From: Erodium maritimum
Lineage: Eukaryota > Streptophyta > Magnoliopsida > Geraniales > Geraniaceae
NCBI GenBank assembly: GCA_963921825.1
Contig: OY997589.1
Location: 43,844,638-43,908,637, forward strand
Length of the DNA: 64,000 bases
Reading direction: 5' to 3'
How positions within the stretch are numbered: position 1 is the stretch's first letter; every line of letters begins with the position of its first letter. Under the pieces are notes generated by a model. That model searched no databases, was not told where the DNA came from, and was given only the letters and a program-made list of their open reading frames with translations. Shown one piece after another: positions 32,201 through 43,680 of this stretch. The position numbers and the translations under genes were made by a program.

Positions 32201-32450
32201 AAATTAGAGTTAATATCACAAAGCACCACACAAGTATACACGTTTTTCAAATAACACACTAAGTTATGATTTTTTCATGTGACACACCTATGTATCAACG
32301 ATGTTTTTTTTCATGTGGCACACCTATGTATCAACAAACTTTGATAATACGTTGGTACATAGGTGTGCCACATGAAAAAAATCGTAACTTAATGTGTTAT
32401 TTGAAAAATGTGTATACGTGTGTGGTGCTTTATGATATTAACTCTAATTT
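32201..32450. mobile_element. Foldback MITE, 250 bp
   Basis: The left arm AAATTAGAGTTAATATCA is the complement of the right end TGATATTAACTCTAATTT. Pairing continues nearly to the centre through 'tggcacacctatgtatcaac' and its complement. I could not identify a clear target duplication, so the superfamily is open. Confidence 0.75.
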
Positions 32451-33261
32451 GAAAAATGTGGACAGACACCTAAATGAACCCAAATTTGACCCCGAGGGTC
32501 ATATCGGACTTGAGTTGACCCCGATATCGACCAAAGTGAGTTCTGGGGGACTCAGGGCAACTTTCTGACCAATTTAGGAAATGTTGACTTTTTGCTAGAA
32601 AAGTCAACCGAGCAACGTTTTGGTCCGTTCGAGGCTCGTTTTGGATCCAAAAGCTTAGCCGTCGTCACAGCGGTCTTAGTTGAGCCGTTTCCTTGTAGCC
32701 CGTGAAGTTTTGTAATTTCTTGGAAAAAGTGTCCGTTCAGGGCCCGAGACGGCCGAATTTCGCGAATCTGACTGAAAAATATCTAGAAGATATTTTCCAA
32801 AAGGGGTGGGACCCATTTGCCACATGTCATACAAGTGGTGGTGTTAGGTAAATTTTGAACAAAACGAAGGAAGACTTGAGTGTTAGTTTTGTAATTAAAG
32901 GGTAGTTGATTGGTTTTTGAACAAAACAAAAGATGAGGGTGTGGTGGTGTTCGGCCATAGTTAGAAAAAAATAAGAGAATTAGAGAGAGAAAGTGGAGAG
33001 AGGAAAGAGAAGGAGAAAAGGGAGAAAAAGAGAAGAAATCTTGGGTTTTTGTCGATCTCCCGACGGATCGTCTTAACGATTGAAGAATCGAGCTCCCATC
33101 GTCATTCCCTACGGTGAGTACCCTTTCGATTTTCGTTTTGGTACGTTTAAAGTTTAGGGTTTGGGCTAAAACGAGTAAACTATGGGTGAGTTGAGGTGTG
33201 GGGTTCGTTGGAGACGTTTTGGAGCGAAAGATGAACGTTTTCCGGTGACCGGAGGCTCGGG

Positions 33262-34666
33262 GGACACTCTGAGAATTAACCCTCAGAATGGTACGGCAAG
33301 CGTACCGGTCGTCAAGTAGTATTGGGGTTTTAAGTCCGAGATATCGTACCCAAGGGAGCAATTAGACAAGCACTTTAGTTAATTAATTCGATGGTCAAGC
33401 TATTCCTATAACGATGTTTGTTTTGGGTTGTAAAATGTAAATTCATGCAAGTACTGAGAATATATAAATGATCCGAAAACAGAGCACAAAACCACAGATG
33501 GATTGTAAATCAGAGATAAAAGACGATCTAGGACATTAACGGGGGTCGAATGCGATGAACAACTTAACGATATTTGGCATACATTTATAACTAATACTAT
33601 TTTAAGGGCAACGGGAATTCTCTTTAAGTAGTCCTAACCATCTCTCGATCGTATTAGGACCCTAATACACTCGGTCCACCTGATTATCTCTAATCTAGGT
33701 GTAGAGCGGTATAAAGCATTACGATCTATGAATTCCTCTAACTTTCGGGTTTTACACCTATAGATATTGCACTCGTGTCAGTCTAGCCATATTCTAGCCT
33801 AGATTGAAACCCGAGCTATCCAATTCCTTTTTCCTCTTTTTAACCTCATTTCTCAATTGTTGGTTAACAAGATTTAATCATACATGTACGTGATCAAGAC
33901 AATGTAGCATTACGAACGGAAATGAATAAACACTTTTCTAGTATTAGTTTATAAGTATATGACCTAAATATGCTCAATCAATTCATCACATCGTTCCCCC
34001 TAGCCCTAGATCGATATAAACTTAGTTCATAGCAAAGGAATAAGAACACAAGAGAAGGATTGAAACAATCATACTCATATTAACTGAAAATAGCAATACA
34101 AATATTCAGAAACAATCCAAACTACAAAAACCTCAATGTGATTCTAGTAGTTCTCCTTTGATCTTCTTCAAGTTCTCCAAGTTCTCTCCAAAAGTGACTT
34201 TTTCTCTCCAATTTCGTGATCCCCTTCAATCTGACCTAAATTCCCTTTTATATGACGGGTTAACTCTGATAAAAAATAGGAAACGCAGCTGGAAATCTCG
34301 TTTTTGACGCTTGCATGGTCGCTTGCACGCCGTGCAAGTTTCTGGTGCACTTAAGTTGCACCAGTTTCTTGCACGCCGTGCAACAAACTGGTGCATTTTC
34401 TTGACTCCTCTGTCCAGAGTGCACCAGTTTGTTGCACGGCGTGCAACAAACTGGTGCATGTTGCTGACACTTATGTCCAACTTCCAAATTTGCTCCGTTT
34501 CACTCCCAAATTGCCCCTTTTTGCTCCGAAAACTTGATGAACCCTGAAACAAGACCAAATACACAATACGAGAGTAAAATGCATCATTTCATATTAACTC
34601 GGGACTAAAAAGAGCACAAATGTGGGCTAATGACATCTAAAATAGATGTATTTTATGTCCACATCA
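33262..34666 (-). repeat. 3' LTR of the Gypsy element
   Basis: This 1405-bp repeat ends in 'ttttatgtccacatca' on the + strand, as does 37864-39274. Most of its length is recognisably the same, with scattered substitutions, so the insertion is not recent. It carries the palindrome cluster at 34322-34458. Confidence 0.85.
34349..34458. repeat. Pair of about 40-bp palindromes in the LTR
   Basis: TGCACCAGTTTGTTGCACG at 34420-34438 is followed, after one base, by its exact complement CGTGCAACAAACTGGTGCA (34440-34458), a 39-bp perfect palindrome. A second one with one mismatch precedes it (34350-34397), and 'cttgcacgccgtgcaag' lies at about 34322. The same cluster occurs in the other LTR near 38940-39065 with a few changes. 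Confidence 0.9.
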
Positions 34667-34680
34667 ACACCCCACACTTA
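34667..34680 (-). promoter_or_regulatory. Polypurine tract of the Gypsy element
   Basis: On the minus strand the sequence TAAGTGTGGGGTGT abuts the 3' LTR, the site where plus-strand priming is expected. Similar words at 36091-36110 and 36184-36197 are described in the findings. Confidence 0.65.
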
Positions 34681-36542
34681 AGCTTTTCTCGCCCCGAGAA
34701 AATTAAACTAACAAAGCAGTAAAATATGTCCCGGTTAAACCCCGAGGTTCACCCGATAGGAGGAGTCCGGGCCTCCTTTATTCAAGCATGGTAATATAAA
34801 GATGCAGCATGCAAAAAGGTTACGAAAAATTGGTGATGACTGAGTTAAAGTGTGCTTGTGGTTCATAAGAGCTTTCTCAGAATTACACACTACAAGATCG
34901 AACAAAGTTCAAGAAAACACATGAACCGATGAATGCATATAAGCAAGTTGCTACTCACATTAAAGACCGACTCCCTTAACGAGCACCTCCTCGTTCACTT
35001 TACTAGTGCGCTTCCTCTTTTCCCTACTACACGGATCTTAGAGATTCATATGCTACTAGTTAATCTCATCTCCACTAATCGTGAGGAATCATGGCAATCA
35101 AGAATCAAAAAGGACTTAAACTCGGCTTGTAATGTATGGCTAGGCAAAGGGCATGGAAAGGATTTAAAACACGAAGCTCATAAAATAAAACGTGTCAAAC
35201 ATGCTTCATCTCACCCCCTAACCACTTTTCACACATCCCGCTTACTTTCACCTCAAGTCTCTACCAAACCATTTCTTAGACACTCTTTTTGAGTCTACTT
35301 GTTGGGCTAATATATATATATATTTTTTCTTTTGCCCCTTTTATTTCACCTTTTCGTTTCTCCTCTCTCGATTTTGTTTTCCTTTTTATTACCCATTAAA
35401 TTCTTTGGGTACAAGAGAGGTCTCTACCTTATTTTCTTTTTTTTTCTTTTTTTTTCCACAAACCAAATGGCATATTATCATCAAGACTTCCTTTTCCTTG
35501 TAATCACTCAACTCACAATTAAATCCCTAATACCCCCTCTCATGAAGCACATAAGACACGAAATATGGGTTCAAGAATAATCATGAGGATAAACAAGAAA
35601 TGATGGGCACATAGGTTTGTAATGTAATGGTTAGAAACGAAAGGCCATAGGCTCAAAATGGGTGACTAAGAAAATAATGTAAGGTTTAGAGATTTGGCTC
35701 AAACGTTCCAAGGATGGCCTAAAATCATTTTCTCAATTTAACCATGTTCCTCATTCTATTTCGCCTCGATTGGGATACACAAGTAGTTCTAGACTCAGCT
35801 TACAATGCATAGGAATCAAAGGAAGCAACGACTAATCAAGTAAACACTCAAAGTGCAAGCAACAGAGGGATCTTAATGCATGTGTTTACTCTTCTTAATT
35901 CATTCATGCTAATCTATGTATTATTTGAACAGTGTAAGAAACTAGCATGTGTAACAGTTCAATCATCGAAGTCCTAAGAACCTGCACTCTCTTACTCAAT
36001 CATATCACCAGAAAATATTTTTTTGATTTTTTGATTTTTTTTTCAATGCAGCACAATATGCAGACCAAAAGTGTGAAATGAAATGCAAGCACCCCACCCC
36101 ACACTTTAAAACACAACACTGTCCCCAGTGCGACTCTAACACAATTGACCAGATGCATCCCACAACAAATATTCAGAACATGTCACCCCACACTTGTCAG
36201 TTAGCATAGATTCAACCACCATACAATCCTATATGTTTATACTATCAGCACAACAATTCGGGTGCTCGACACCCACCAGATGACATATAGGAGTAAAACA
36301 GCGAAAAAAACAATAATAAGCAAGAGGGTAAGAAAACTGCCCCTCGAAGAACCGCTGTGTGGTATGCCACTGACGTGGGGATCCTGTGATGCATAGATGG
36401 ATGGAGAACTCCTCGACCGATCGAGCTCGTGTGAGCCCGGCGCCTTGCATGTGATCAATGTCCATACGCTCTCCAATCCATAGTTGGGGTGCCTCCCAAC
36501 AAGCGCATTTGTTTAACGTCGTTAGCTCGACGGGTAGGAGGC
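34681..36542 (-). other. Non-coding interior of the Gypsy element
   Basis: About 1.9 kb between the gag-protease remnant and the polypurine tract has no reverse transcriptase, RNase H or integrase motif on either strand. Short open frames here look accidental. It contains T-rich runs (35325-35460). Confidence 0.6.
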
Positions 36543-37763
36543 TCAATCAGGAGGCCTCCCGAACGTCTCATACTTCCATTGCGTCCTCCTCTTCAAGTGT
36601 AGATAGAAAGGCGGGAGAAGGAACACAATGTAGCATAAGAACCCTTTCCTTGAGTTTTGTAAGAGCTCCAAACTCAAGGCTAGCTTCATCAAGCTTGCTT
36701 TAACTAAATAATTGTGATCACATTCATCTTGGCACAACTTGATAGCGACATGATTCCCAAGAAACGGATGATGCTCATGACAACGAGGGTCAAGAGCATC
36801 TACCACAATAGAGTAACAGCTCACAAACAGGGAATGAGTACTAGCAAATACATCACAAAAATTATGCTTTATATTAAGCACTCTATGCTCAATGTTAATT
36901 TTGAAAATCAATGGGATGGGTTGAACATAAAGAGTTGATTTGCTAGAATCCAAGAATGAATCTCCCATACTAAAGGGAATTTCGACATCATGCTCGATGT
37001 CTACCAAAATAAAATCAATGGAAGATTCAAATACAACCCCTCTCTTGAGAGCATATTCCATAGTACCCCTTGGATATACTATAGATTTGTCAGCCAACTC
37101 TATGGATACTATGGAAGGATTCGGCTCAGCAAGAGTTTGTGAACTATTTTCTACAATTATACAATTATTATTTACATCTACATAATTCAAAGCATCAAAA
37201 CTACATGGAGATGGAATAGATACAGTACAAGAGGAGTAAGAACTTCGTACCTCACATTCCGCACTTACCTCTAAACTCATGGTTGGATAATGAGTTTCTT
37301 GTTTTGTTGTATCACCTAAGTGCTCGGAATGATCTTCCCCAATGTGAATTGCTTGATCGTGTAGAGCTCTCTCATTCACCACTTGTATAAGAGGATTTAT
37401 TTGATTAATTGGATTGGCTATTTGGCCCAATTGAATTTCCAACTTCTGGAACCGGGAATCATTGTTCTGGTTCACTGTCTGCTGCTCCTGCACAGATGCC
37501 TTATACAACTCAATCATCTCTTTTCTATCCTCCTTCATCTGTGCCATCATGGTTAACATCATCTGCTCCAGTTTGGAGGAAGACTCTTGTGGTTCAACTT
37601 GATAACCTTGATCACAAGTGGAAGGCTCCTCCCAATATTGACAATATGCATTTGAATTCAAGTACTCACAATTATAGTTAGAATGATCATAAGCTCCGCA
37701 ACAATCACAATACGCAATATCACAATACCAATTCTCCATAAAAGTAATAATGCAATGAATCAA
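36543..37763 (-). pseudogene. Gag C-terminus and protease-like remnant of the Gypsy element
   Basis: The 406-residue frame has a CX2CX4HX4C zinc knuckle near its start (Cys19, Cys22, His27, Cys32). A Met/Glu-rich helical segment with LEIQLGQIANPINQ, a phrase typical of Athila/Tat-like gag, follows. At about 230-290 LADKSIVYPRG through IEHDVEIPFSMGDSFL resembles the protease-like region after gag in these elements; I see no D-S/T-G active site. The main N-terminal gag domain is missing, and the frame starts only 77 nt from the PBS. It is an open but truncated polyprotein. Confidence 0.7.
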
Positions 37764-37839
37764 CTAAAAAAATATATACAAATAAAAATTGAAATAGTCT
37801 TAACACGAATTATAAACGTATCAGAGTTGCCTTAGTTGC

Positions 37840-37857
37840 TCCCCGGCAACGGCGCCA
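37840..37857 (-). promoter_or_regulatory. Primer-binding site of the Gypsy element
   Basis: The + strand reads tccccggcaacggcgcca; its complement TGGCGCCGTTGCCGGGGA is the PBS common in Tat/Athila-type Gypsy elements, generally attributed to tRNA-Arg in Ogre-like members. It lies just inside the 5' LTR and fixes the minus orientation. Confidence 0.8.
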
Positions 37858-37863
37858 TTAACT

Positions 37864-39274
37864 TGACACTCCGAGATTTAACCCTCAGAATGGTACGACA
37901 AGCGTACCGGTCGTCAAGTAGTATTCGGGTTGTAAGTCCGAGATATCGTACCCAAGGGAGCAAATAAGCAAGCTCTTTAGTTAATTAATCCGATAATCTA
38001 GCTATTCCTATACTGGTGATTGGTTTGGTTTTGTAAAATGTAAATTCATGCAAGTAACAAGATTATGTGAATGATCCAAAAATAAGCACAAAGTCACAGG
38101 ATTGTAAATCAGAGATAAAAGGCGATCTAGGACTTTAACGGGGTTCTAATGTGATGAATGATTTAACGGGATTCGGTATACATTTGCAACTAATATTATT
38201 CTAAGGGCAACGAGAATTCTCTAAGTATAGTCCTAACCATCTCTCGATCGTATTAGGACCCTAACATACTCGGTCCACATAATTATCTCTAATCTAGGTG
38301 TAGAGCGGTATATAGCATTATATTCTATGAATTCCTCTAACTTTCGGGTTTTACTCCTATGGCTATTGCACTCGTGTCAGTCTAACCATGTTCTGGCTTA
38401 GATTAAAACCCGAGCTATTTAATTCATTTTCCTCTTCCTAACCTCATTTCTCAATTGTTGGTTGACAAGATTGAATCATACATATACGTGATCAAGGCAA
38501 TGTAGCATTACGAACGGAATTAAATAAACGAAATCCTAATACTAGTTAACAAATGCATAACCCAAACAAGTTAATTCCACTCATCAGATCTTCACCCCTA
38601 GCCCTAGATCAATGGGAGTTTAGTTCATAGCAAGGAGACGAGAACACAAGGAATTAATAAAAACCATGATACTCATATTAATCCAATGAAGTAATACAAT
38701 TGTCAAAGTTTAATCAAAACCTACGAAACCTTCGATGATGATTTCCACCCTCTTTTGATCTTCAAGTCTTCTCCTCCAAGTGCTCTCCAAGTTCTCCCAA
38801 GGTGTCTTTTTCTCTTCAATTTCGTGATACCTTTCAATCTGACCTAAATCCCCTTTTATATGACGGGTTAACTCTGATAAAAAATAGGAAACGCAGCTGG
38901 AAATCGCGTTTTTGACGCTTGCACGGTCGCTTGCACGCCGTGCAAGTTTCTGGTGCACTTAAGTTGCACCAGTTTCTTGCACGCCGTGCAACAAAATGGT
39001 GCAGATTCTTGACTCCTCTGTTCTGAGTGCACCAGTTTGTTGCACGGCGTGCAACAAACTGATGCAAGTTGCTGAAACTTCTGCCCAACTTCCAAATTCG
39101 CTCCGTTTCATTCCCGAATTGCCCCTTTTTGCTCCGAAAACTTGGTGAACCCTGAAACAAGACCAAATACACACTACGAGAGTAAAATGCATCAATTCAT
39201 ATTAACTCGGGACTAAAAAGAGCATAAATGTGGGCTAATGACATCTAAAATAGATGTATTTTATGTCCACATCA
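37864..39274 (-). repeat. 5' LTR of the Gypsy element
   Basis: This 1411-bp repeat begins tgacactccgagatttaacc and ends ttttatgtccacatca on the + strand. It matches 33262-34666 throughout, including the palindrome cluster. Confidence 0.85.
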
Positions 39275-40059
39275 GGGCCCATATGCTCGAGTCTCGGGTT
39301 TTCGTGTTTGGGTAGTTTAGGACGTTCCCCAAGTCGTTAATCCACACCCGGAACGAATTTTGGAATTAAATTGTAAAAGTTGTAAATGACGGGTTTAGAA
39401 ACTTTAAACGCAAATTAAATTGCTCGGAAGTCGGAAATTGATTCCGTCGATTGCGTTGGAACCCTTGAATTATTCTAAGATCGTGGAAACGAAAATGGGA
39501 ATTTTCGGAGCCCCGGAAGGACGTTTTCCAATCCCGGGCAGATTCGCCGGGCCGGGCAAAACGGGCCTTTCCGGGCCCATTATAGACAATGTCGAGTAAT
39601 TGGGAAGTTTGGGAGTGATCGACATTGTCGGGGTTGCATTTGGGCGTCAAGTGTATTAAAATTCAGTTTATGCCTGCGAACTTAAAAAGTGTTTTAAATT
39701 GTGTTCTTATTAGATCGTGCCACCGACAGAGGAAGGGGAAAGCTAGGCGAGTGATCGTGAGCACGCCGGAGCTTGGTTGTGAGCTTTTGGGAAAGCATAC
39801 GAGGTAGGGAAAAGTAGCCGGATCTCGGCCCTGACTAGGGAAAGTTAACAATAGAAGTGCATGTGACACTTGGGTGTCGTGGGTTAAGTAAGTTTATCGA
39901 ACAATAGAAAGGCAGGCGACACCGGGTGGTGTCGTATGATACGGGAACGTATCGAACAATAGAAATGCACGTGACACTTAGTGGTGTCATAGGAGCAGTG
40001 AACGTATTGATATTAGAAATACTGGAGGCATTTGGTTATGCCCGGAGGTTGATTGTATT

Positions 40060-40500
40060 GTTTGTGGGTGGCCATGAGTGCCCGTGGGGTGTTGAACCCG
40101 TATTTTATTGTTGGTGTCTTGGGTGGCCATGAGTGCCTTTGGGATGTTGACCCGTGTATTACTGTTAGTGTGTCGTGGGTGGCCATGTGTGCCTTTGGGG
40201 TGTTGTCCCGTGTATTACTGTTAGTGTGTCGTGGGTGGCCATGTGTGCCTTTGGGTTGTTGACCCGTGTATTACTGTTGGTGTGTCGTGGGTGGCCATGA
40301 GTGCCTTTGGGGTGTTGACCCGTGTATTACTGTTAGTGCGTCGTGGGTGGCCATGTGTGCGTTTGGGGTGTTGACCCGTGTTTTACTGTTGGTGTCTTGG
40401 GTGACCATGAGTGCCCATGGGGTTGTTGAACCGTGTTTTACTGTTGGTGTCTTGGGTGGGCATGAGTGCCTGTGGAGTGTTAAACCTGTGTTGTCGCTTG
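40060..40500. repeat. 56-bp tandem repeat, about 8 units
   Basis: The word gtggccatg(a/t)gtgcc starts units near 40071, 40126, 40182, 40238, 40294, 40350, 40404 and 40460, a period of 54-56 bp. Units share 'gtgttgacccgtgtattact'. The array lies in the right part of the LTR-like element. Confidence 0.88.
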
Positions 40501-40534
40501 TTGTTGAACTTTGGTTGTGATTGTGGTTGCCTGA

Positions 40535-40750
40535 GGGTGGACAGGTCGACTGCCTGATCCGACTGAGTGTCGGGGAAGTTGCGTGGGTGTTGGCTAGCCT
40601 CCCGACAGAGATCGGTAAGGTTGAGCATTCTTTGGCGATGAAGGGCAGCTCCCCTTCCGACCAGCTATCGGAAAAGTATGGTGTTGTATATCAAAGACAG
40701 GTCGACCGCCTGATCCGACTGAGTGTCGGGGAAGTTGCGTGGGGCAGGCT
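40535..40750. repeat. Two-copy repeat in the LTR-like element
   Basis: The phrase gcctgatccgactgagtgtc, followed by 'ggggaagttgcgtgg', occurs at about 40551 and again at about 40708. A 'cgatcctttgtgatcttg' duplication follows at 40792-40840. Confidence 0.7.
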
Positions 40751-41347
40751 CGAGCCCATCCGGTTAGCAACCGGCACTGAGCAGCTGGAGTGCGATCCTT
40801 TATGATCTTGTTTGGTGTGCGATCCTTTGTGATCTTGGGTGTTGTGTGATTATCTTTTGAGTCTTTGGTAGAGGTCGTAACCGCTGTGTCGGGTCTACAT
40901 TACGTGTCCGAGTGTTGAGTTGGTTGGGGAAAGTAACAGTTTGTGTGTCAGTCGGGTTACCTGAGTTGGGGATAGTAGTCCCCGGTGTTTGGTTTGTTGT
41001 TGGTGTTTCCGGCATTGTCTGCTAGTATGCCGTAGTCAGTCTGGTATCCGTGGTGGTGAGCGAATGCTCACCTCTAACTGCTTTTCCTACATGTACTGGT
41101 CGCGAGACGGACTAGGGGAGCTCTCGAAGCTTGAAGAGCTGGGAGCGGGAGTCCGGGTTTCCTTTTGAGTTTAGCGACGTACGCCATGTCTTTTTTCCGC
41201 TTGTTTGGACGTGCTTTTGAGTTGTAAATTATTATTTTGATTAACTAAATGGTGATTTTAAGCGATTTATTTAAAAGGTTTGAAAATGGTTTTATTGTTT
41301 TACCGTTCGCGTTCCGGGTTCGGTTCTACTGAATTCGGGGCGTGACA

Positions 41348-41540
41348 GCTCAATTGGTGATATCATCACTCAAGGAAATGCTATAAAGGGTGAGGTCTTG
41401 GGTTCAAGTCTCACCAACAACCTAGGTTGGTATTTGTCTGTGGACAGTACACCAGAGGGGTTGAGGTGTATTGGGCTGCAGACCTAACATCGCCGCGCGT
41501 GGGGCCCGGGTCTGGCACGACGGGGTGTTACATTGAACAT
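41348..41540 (+). mobile_element. tRNA-derived SINE-like fragment
   Basis: gctcaattggt at 41348 resembles a pol III A box and gggttcaagtctc at about 41400 a B box. The spacing is somewhat longer than in a tRNA, as in plant SINEs. It directly abuts the end of the LTR-like element, so its start may have been lost. The right boundary is a guess. Confidence 0.4.
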
Positions 41541-42600
41541 CGTTTAGCTAAAATATCGGTAAAAACTCATACAAGCAAGTGGATGCTAATTAAACTCAAA
41601 AACCCCAAATCATGCCAAAAACTCCACCAAACTCAAATTAACCATCAATCCATGCATTAAATTAAAGGAACTCAACATATATGCAACACCATGACCAAAG
41701 ATTGAAATCAAAGGTCATGGATTTCAAATCCTACTCAAACATACCATAAAAAACCAATTTTTACAACAATACTAAAGAATGGTAGAGATTAGAACCGGGA
41801 TTGGGTTGAGAAACCCAATCGAAATCTCCTCTAGCTTTGCAAACCCACCATCTCCAACTCTCCAAAGCTTCAACACATGAAAATGGAGAAGTTGGAGATG
41901 GTGGGAGGCTCATGGATGCTTGAGAGCTCTTCGGATCGTCTTGGTTATGGCCTTAGATTGTAGAAAATGCTCTCAAGTTGAGGAACACTCAAGAACATTA
42001 AGAACAAGAGAGAAAATAAAAAAAACTAAACTTTTGATCCAAAAAAGTAGAAAAAATCTGATCTCCACTTTGTTTGTCACGCCCAAACATATATATATAG
42101 AAAGACTAAGGAATTTAAAAATAAAAAAAATGTAAATAGGTGCTTCAAATTCACGCGGATCAGGGCAGGGAGGTGTGCGCTGGTACCGAATTGATCGCAT
42201 GCGGGCATGAGCAGCGGACTGGAGTGCAACCGGTCGTGAGGGGCGTTGGATCAGGTCAGAGCGCGAGAGTCAACGATCTGCCGGCCTAAGCGTGCGGACA
42301 CGTGGAGCTGTGCGTGCTGTTGCCGCAGCGATTCTTCTCTACTGCAACTTTTTGTAGTTTTTAATTCCTCGCTTCAAATGCTCTATCCCGCTCCAATCGG
42401 CCTCGTTCTTACACCAATAATTGTATTTTCTCGAGGCCTACAAAACAAGACCAATCAGGAATATATTTTGAACATTTGAAAAATATCGACTAAGAACGAA
42501 GTTTTGCGCAATTCTTAGTAAATGCTTAAAAATATAAAAACGAGTACAACCAAGATAAAAGTGTAGGGGAAAATGGTCTAATTAGATAGGACACATTTAC
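41541..42600. other. Unrecognised sequence, repeat-like
   Basis: An inverted pair 'gttggagatggtggg' / 'cccaccatctccaac' lies at about 41844-41910. Near 42370-42480 the text 'ctccaatcggcctcgttctt' and 'caatcaggaatatattttga' resembles the foldback family at 62034. No gene could be supported. Confidence 0.35.
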
Positions 42601-43680
42601 GCTCATCAGCCATGCACATGATACTAGGTATCATATATTCATTCATCTAACATATCAAGGAACAGTGATTGAGAATAATAAGGATGACGACTCTATGCCT
42701 GATCTTAATCATGATATCAGTGATAAAAGGATAATGACAGGGACGATGGAAATGTTAGAATTCACAGGGTCGATTCGTTATGTAATGTCAGACAATACTA
42801 AAGTCTCGCTAGTTGGCACTTATATAGGATCAAGTAAAATGAGATTTTACGCTGATCTATTGACATGCATAAACCTAAGGGTCACACCAAAGAATGAAAC
42901 TCATTGACACAATTATGGGGAATGTCCAAAAGGGAGTTCTCTTGGGACATGACCAAAACTGAGTTTCGGGTCATGTGCACGTAAGTGAATAGGACATTAC
43001 GGATCGAGTCAAGGCTTGGATTCTTGGGATTGATCACGTATGATAATGTTGGAAATTTTCGGTATGGAAGGTTTGGAGGCGATGAGCGTGCCACATGACC
43101 TCTTTGGGAATGACCACGGGCTATGTTCATAGAGGCCCATGGATTTAATAAATCAAGCCTTGGTTAATTACTACTAAGTAAGCAAGACAAGGATTGAGGT
43201 GTTGGTGATTCACCACCTAACACCATCTTGTCTAGCCTTACTTAGTACCATACTTGTCCTAGTTCACACCATACTTCACACCTTACTTTTCCTTGGTAGT
43301 TGTTGATTTTAATGATGAACTAAGTCATCTTATTCACATATAACAAAACACAAGACAAGAATAGGAACACAACACTCTCTCTTCCTCCTTTAAATTTCGG
43401 GCAACAAGAGAAAATTCTCTCCATTTGTGTTTTTAAGTAATCTAAAGAAGAAATACATGGCTTTGATTCCAATTGGATACGTAGGCATCTTAGAGACTCA
43501 AGCCGATCATCGTTTCTTTGATGTTATCTTCATTCTACTTGTGTGTCTTGAAGTAATTGGTAATGAGACATCCATATTGTTTATTCTCTTGTGTATCTAA
43601 TATTTGGTAGTGTTCTATGGCACGGTCTCGAGTTATTTCCGCTACAAGTATGTGTTCATACCATCCATTGAGACCCAATA
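42601..43680 (+). repeat. Truncated 5' LTR of the copia element
   Basis: It aligns with 48405-49460 ('gagaataataaggatgacga', 'aaacctaagggtcacacc') and lacks roughly the first 500 bp of the full LTR. It ends beside the PBS-like tggtatcagggtc. Confidence 0.8.

Larger units (their letters stand above)
33262..39274 (-). mobile_element. Gypsy-type LTR retrotransposon, non-autonomous, 6.0 kb
   Basis: Two direct LTRs (33262-34666 and 37864-39274) flank a 3.2-kb interior. On the minus strand the PBS TGGCGCCGTTGCCGGGGA, typical of Tat/Athila-like Gypsy elements, lies 6 nt from the 5' LTR. A gag-protease remnant (37763-36543) follows, then about 1.9 kb without pol, then a polypurine tract abutting the 3' LTR. 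Reverse transcriptase and integrase are absent, so it must have depended on a helper. A convincing 5-bp target duplication was not found. Confidence 0.82.
32457..41347 (+). mobile_element. LTR-like element (about 2.9 kb) split by a Gypsy insertion
   Basis: The left part (32457-33261) follows the solo LTR at 27837 in order: an 'aaagtcaaccga' phrase, 'aagcttagccgtcgtcac', 'gagccgtttccttg'. The right part (39275-41347) holds 'gaggtagggaaaagtagc' and ends TTCGGGGCGTGACA, like 31174. It is therefore a second, diverged member of that large-LTR family. The left boundary is approximate and no target duplication was found. Confidence 0.6.

Noticed and set aside
32783..33361. 192-codon open frame on the minus strand
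   Set aside because: It crosses the junction between the LTR-like element and the Gypsy LTR at 33262, so it cannot be an evolved gene; the composition is low complexity.
34226..34564. Overlapping short frames repeating 'LHQFVARRATNWC'-like text on both strands
   Set aside because: They are translations of the palindrome cluster in the LTR and recur at 38834-39172; they are not proteins.
35332..35580. 82-codon hydrophobic frame on the + strand
   Set aside because: It is produced by T-rich sequence in the Gypsy interior and is antisense to the element.
40060..40500. Regular repeats resembling a CRISPR array
   Set aside because: The units are contiguous 56-bp tandem repeats without unique spacers, in a plant retroelement.
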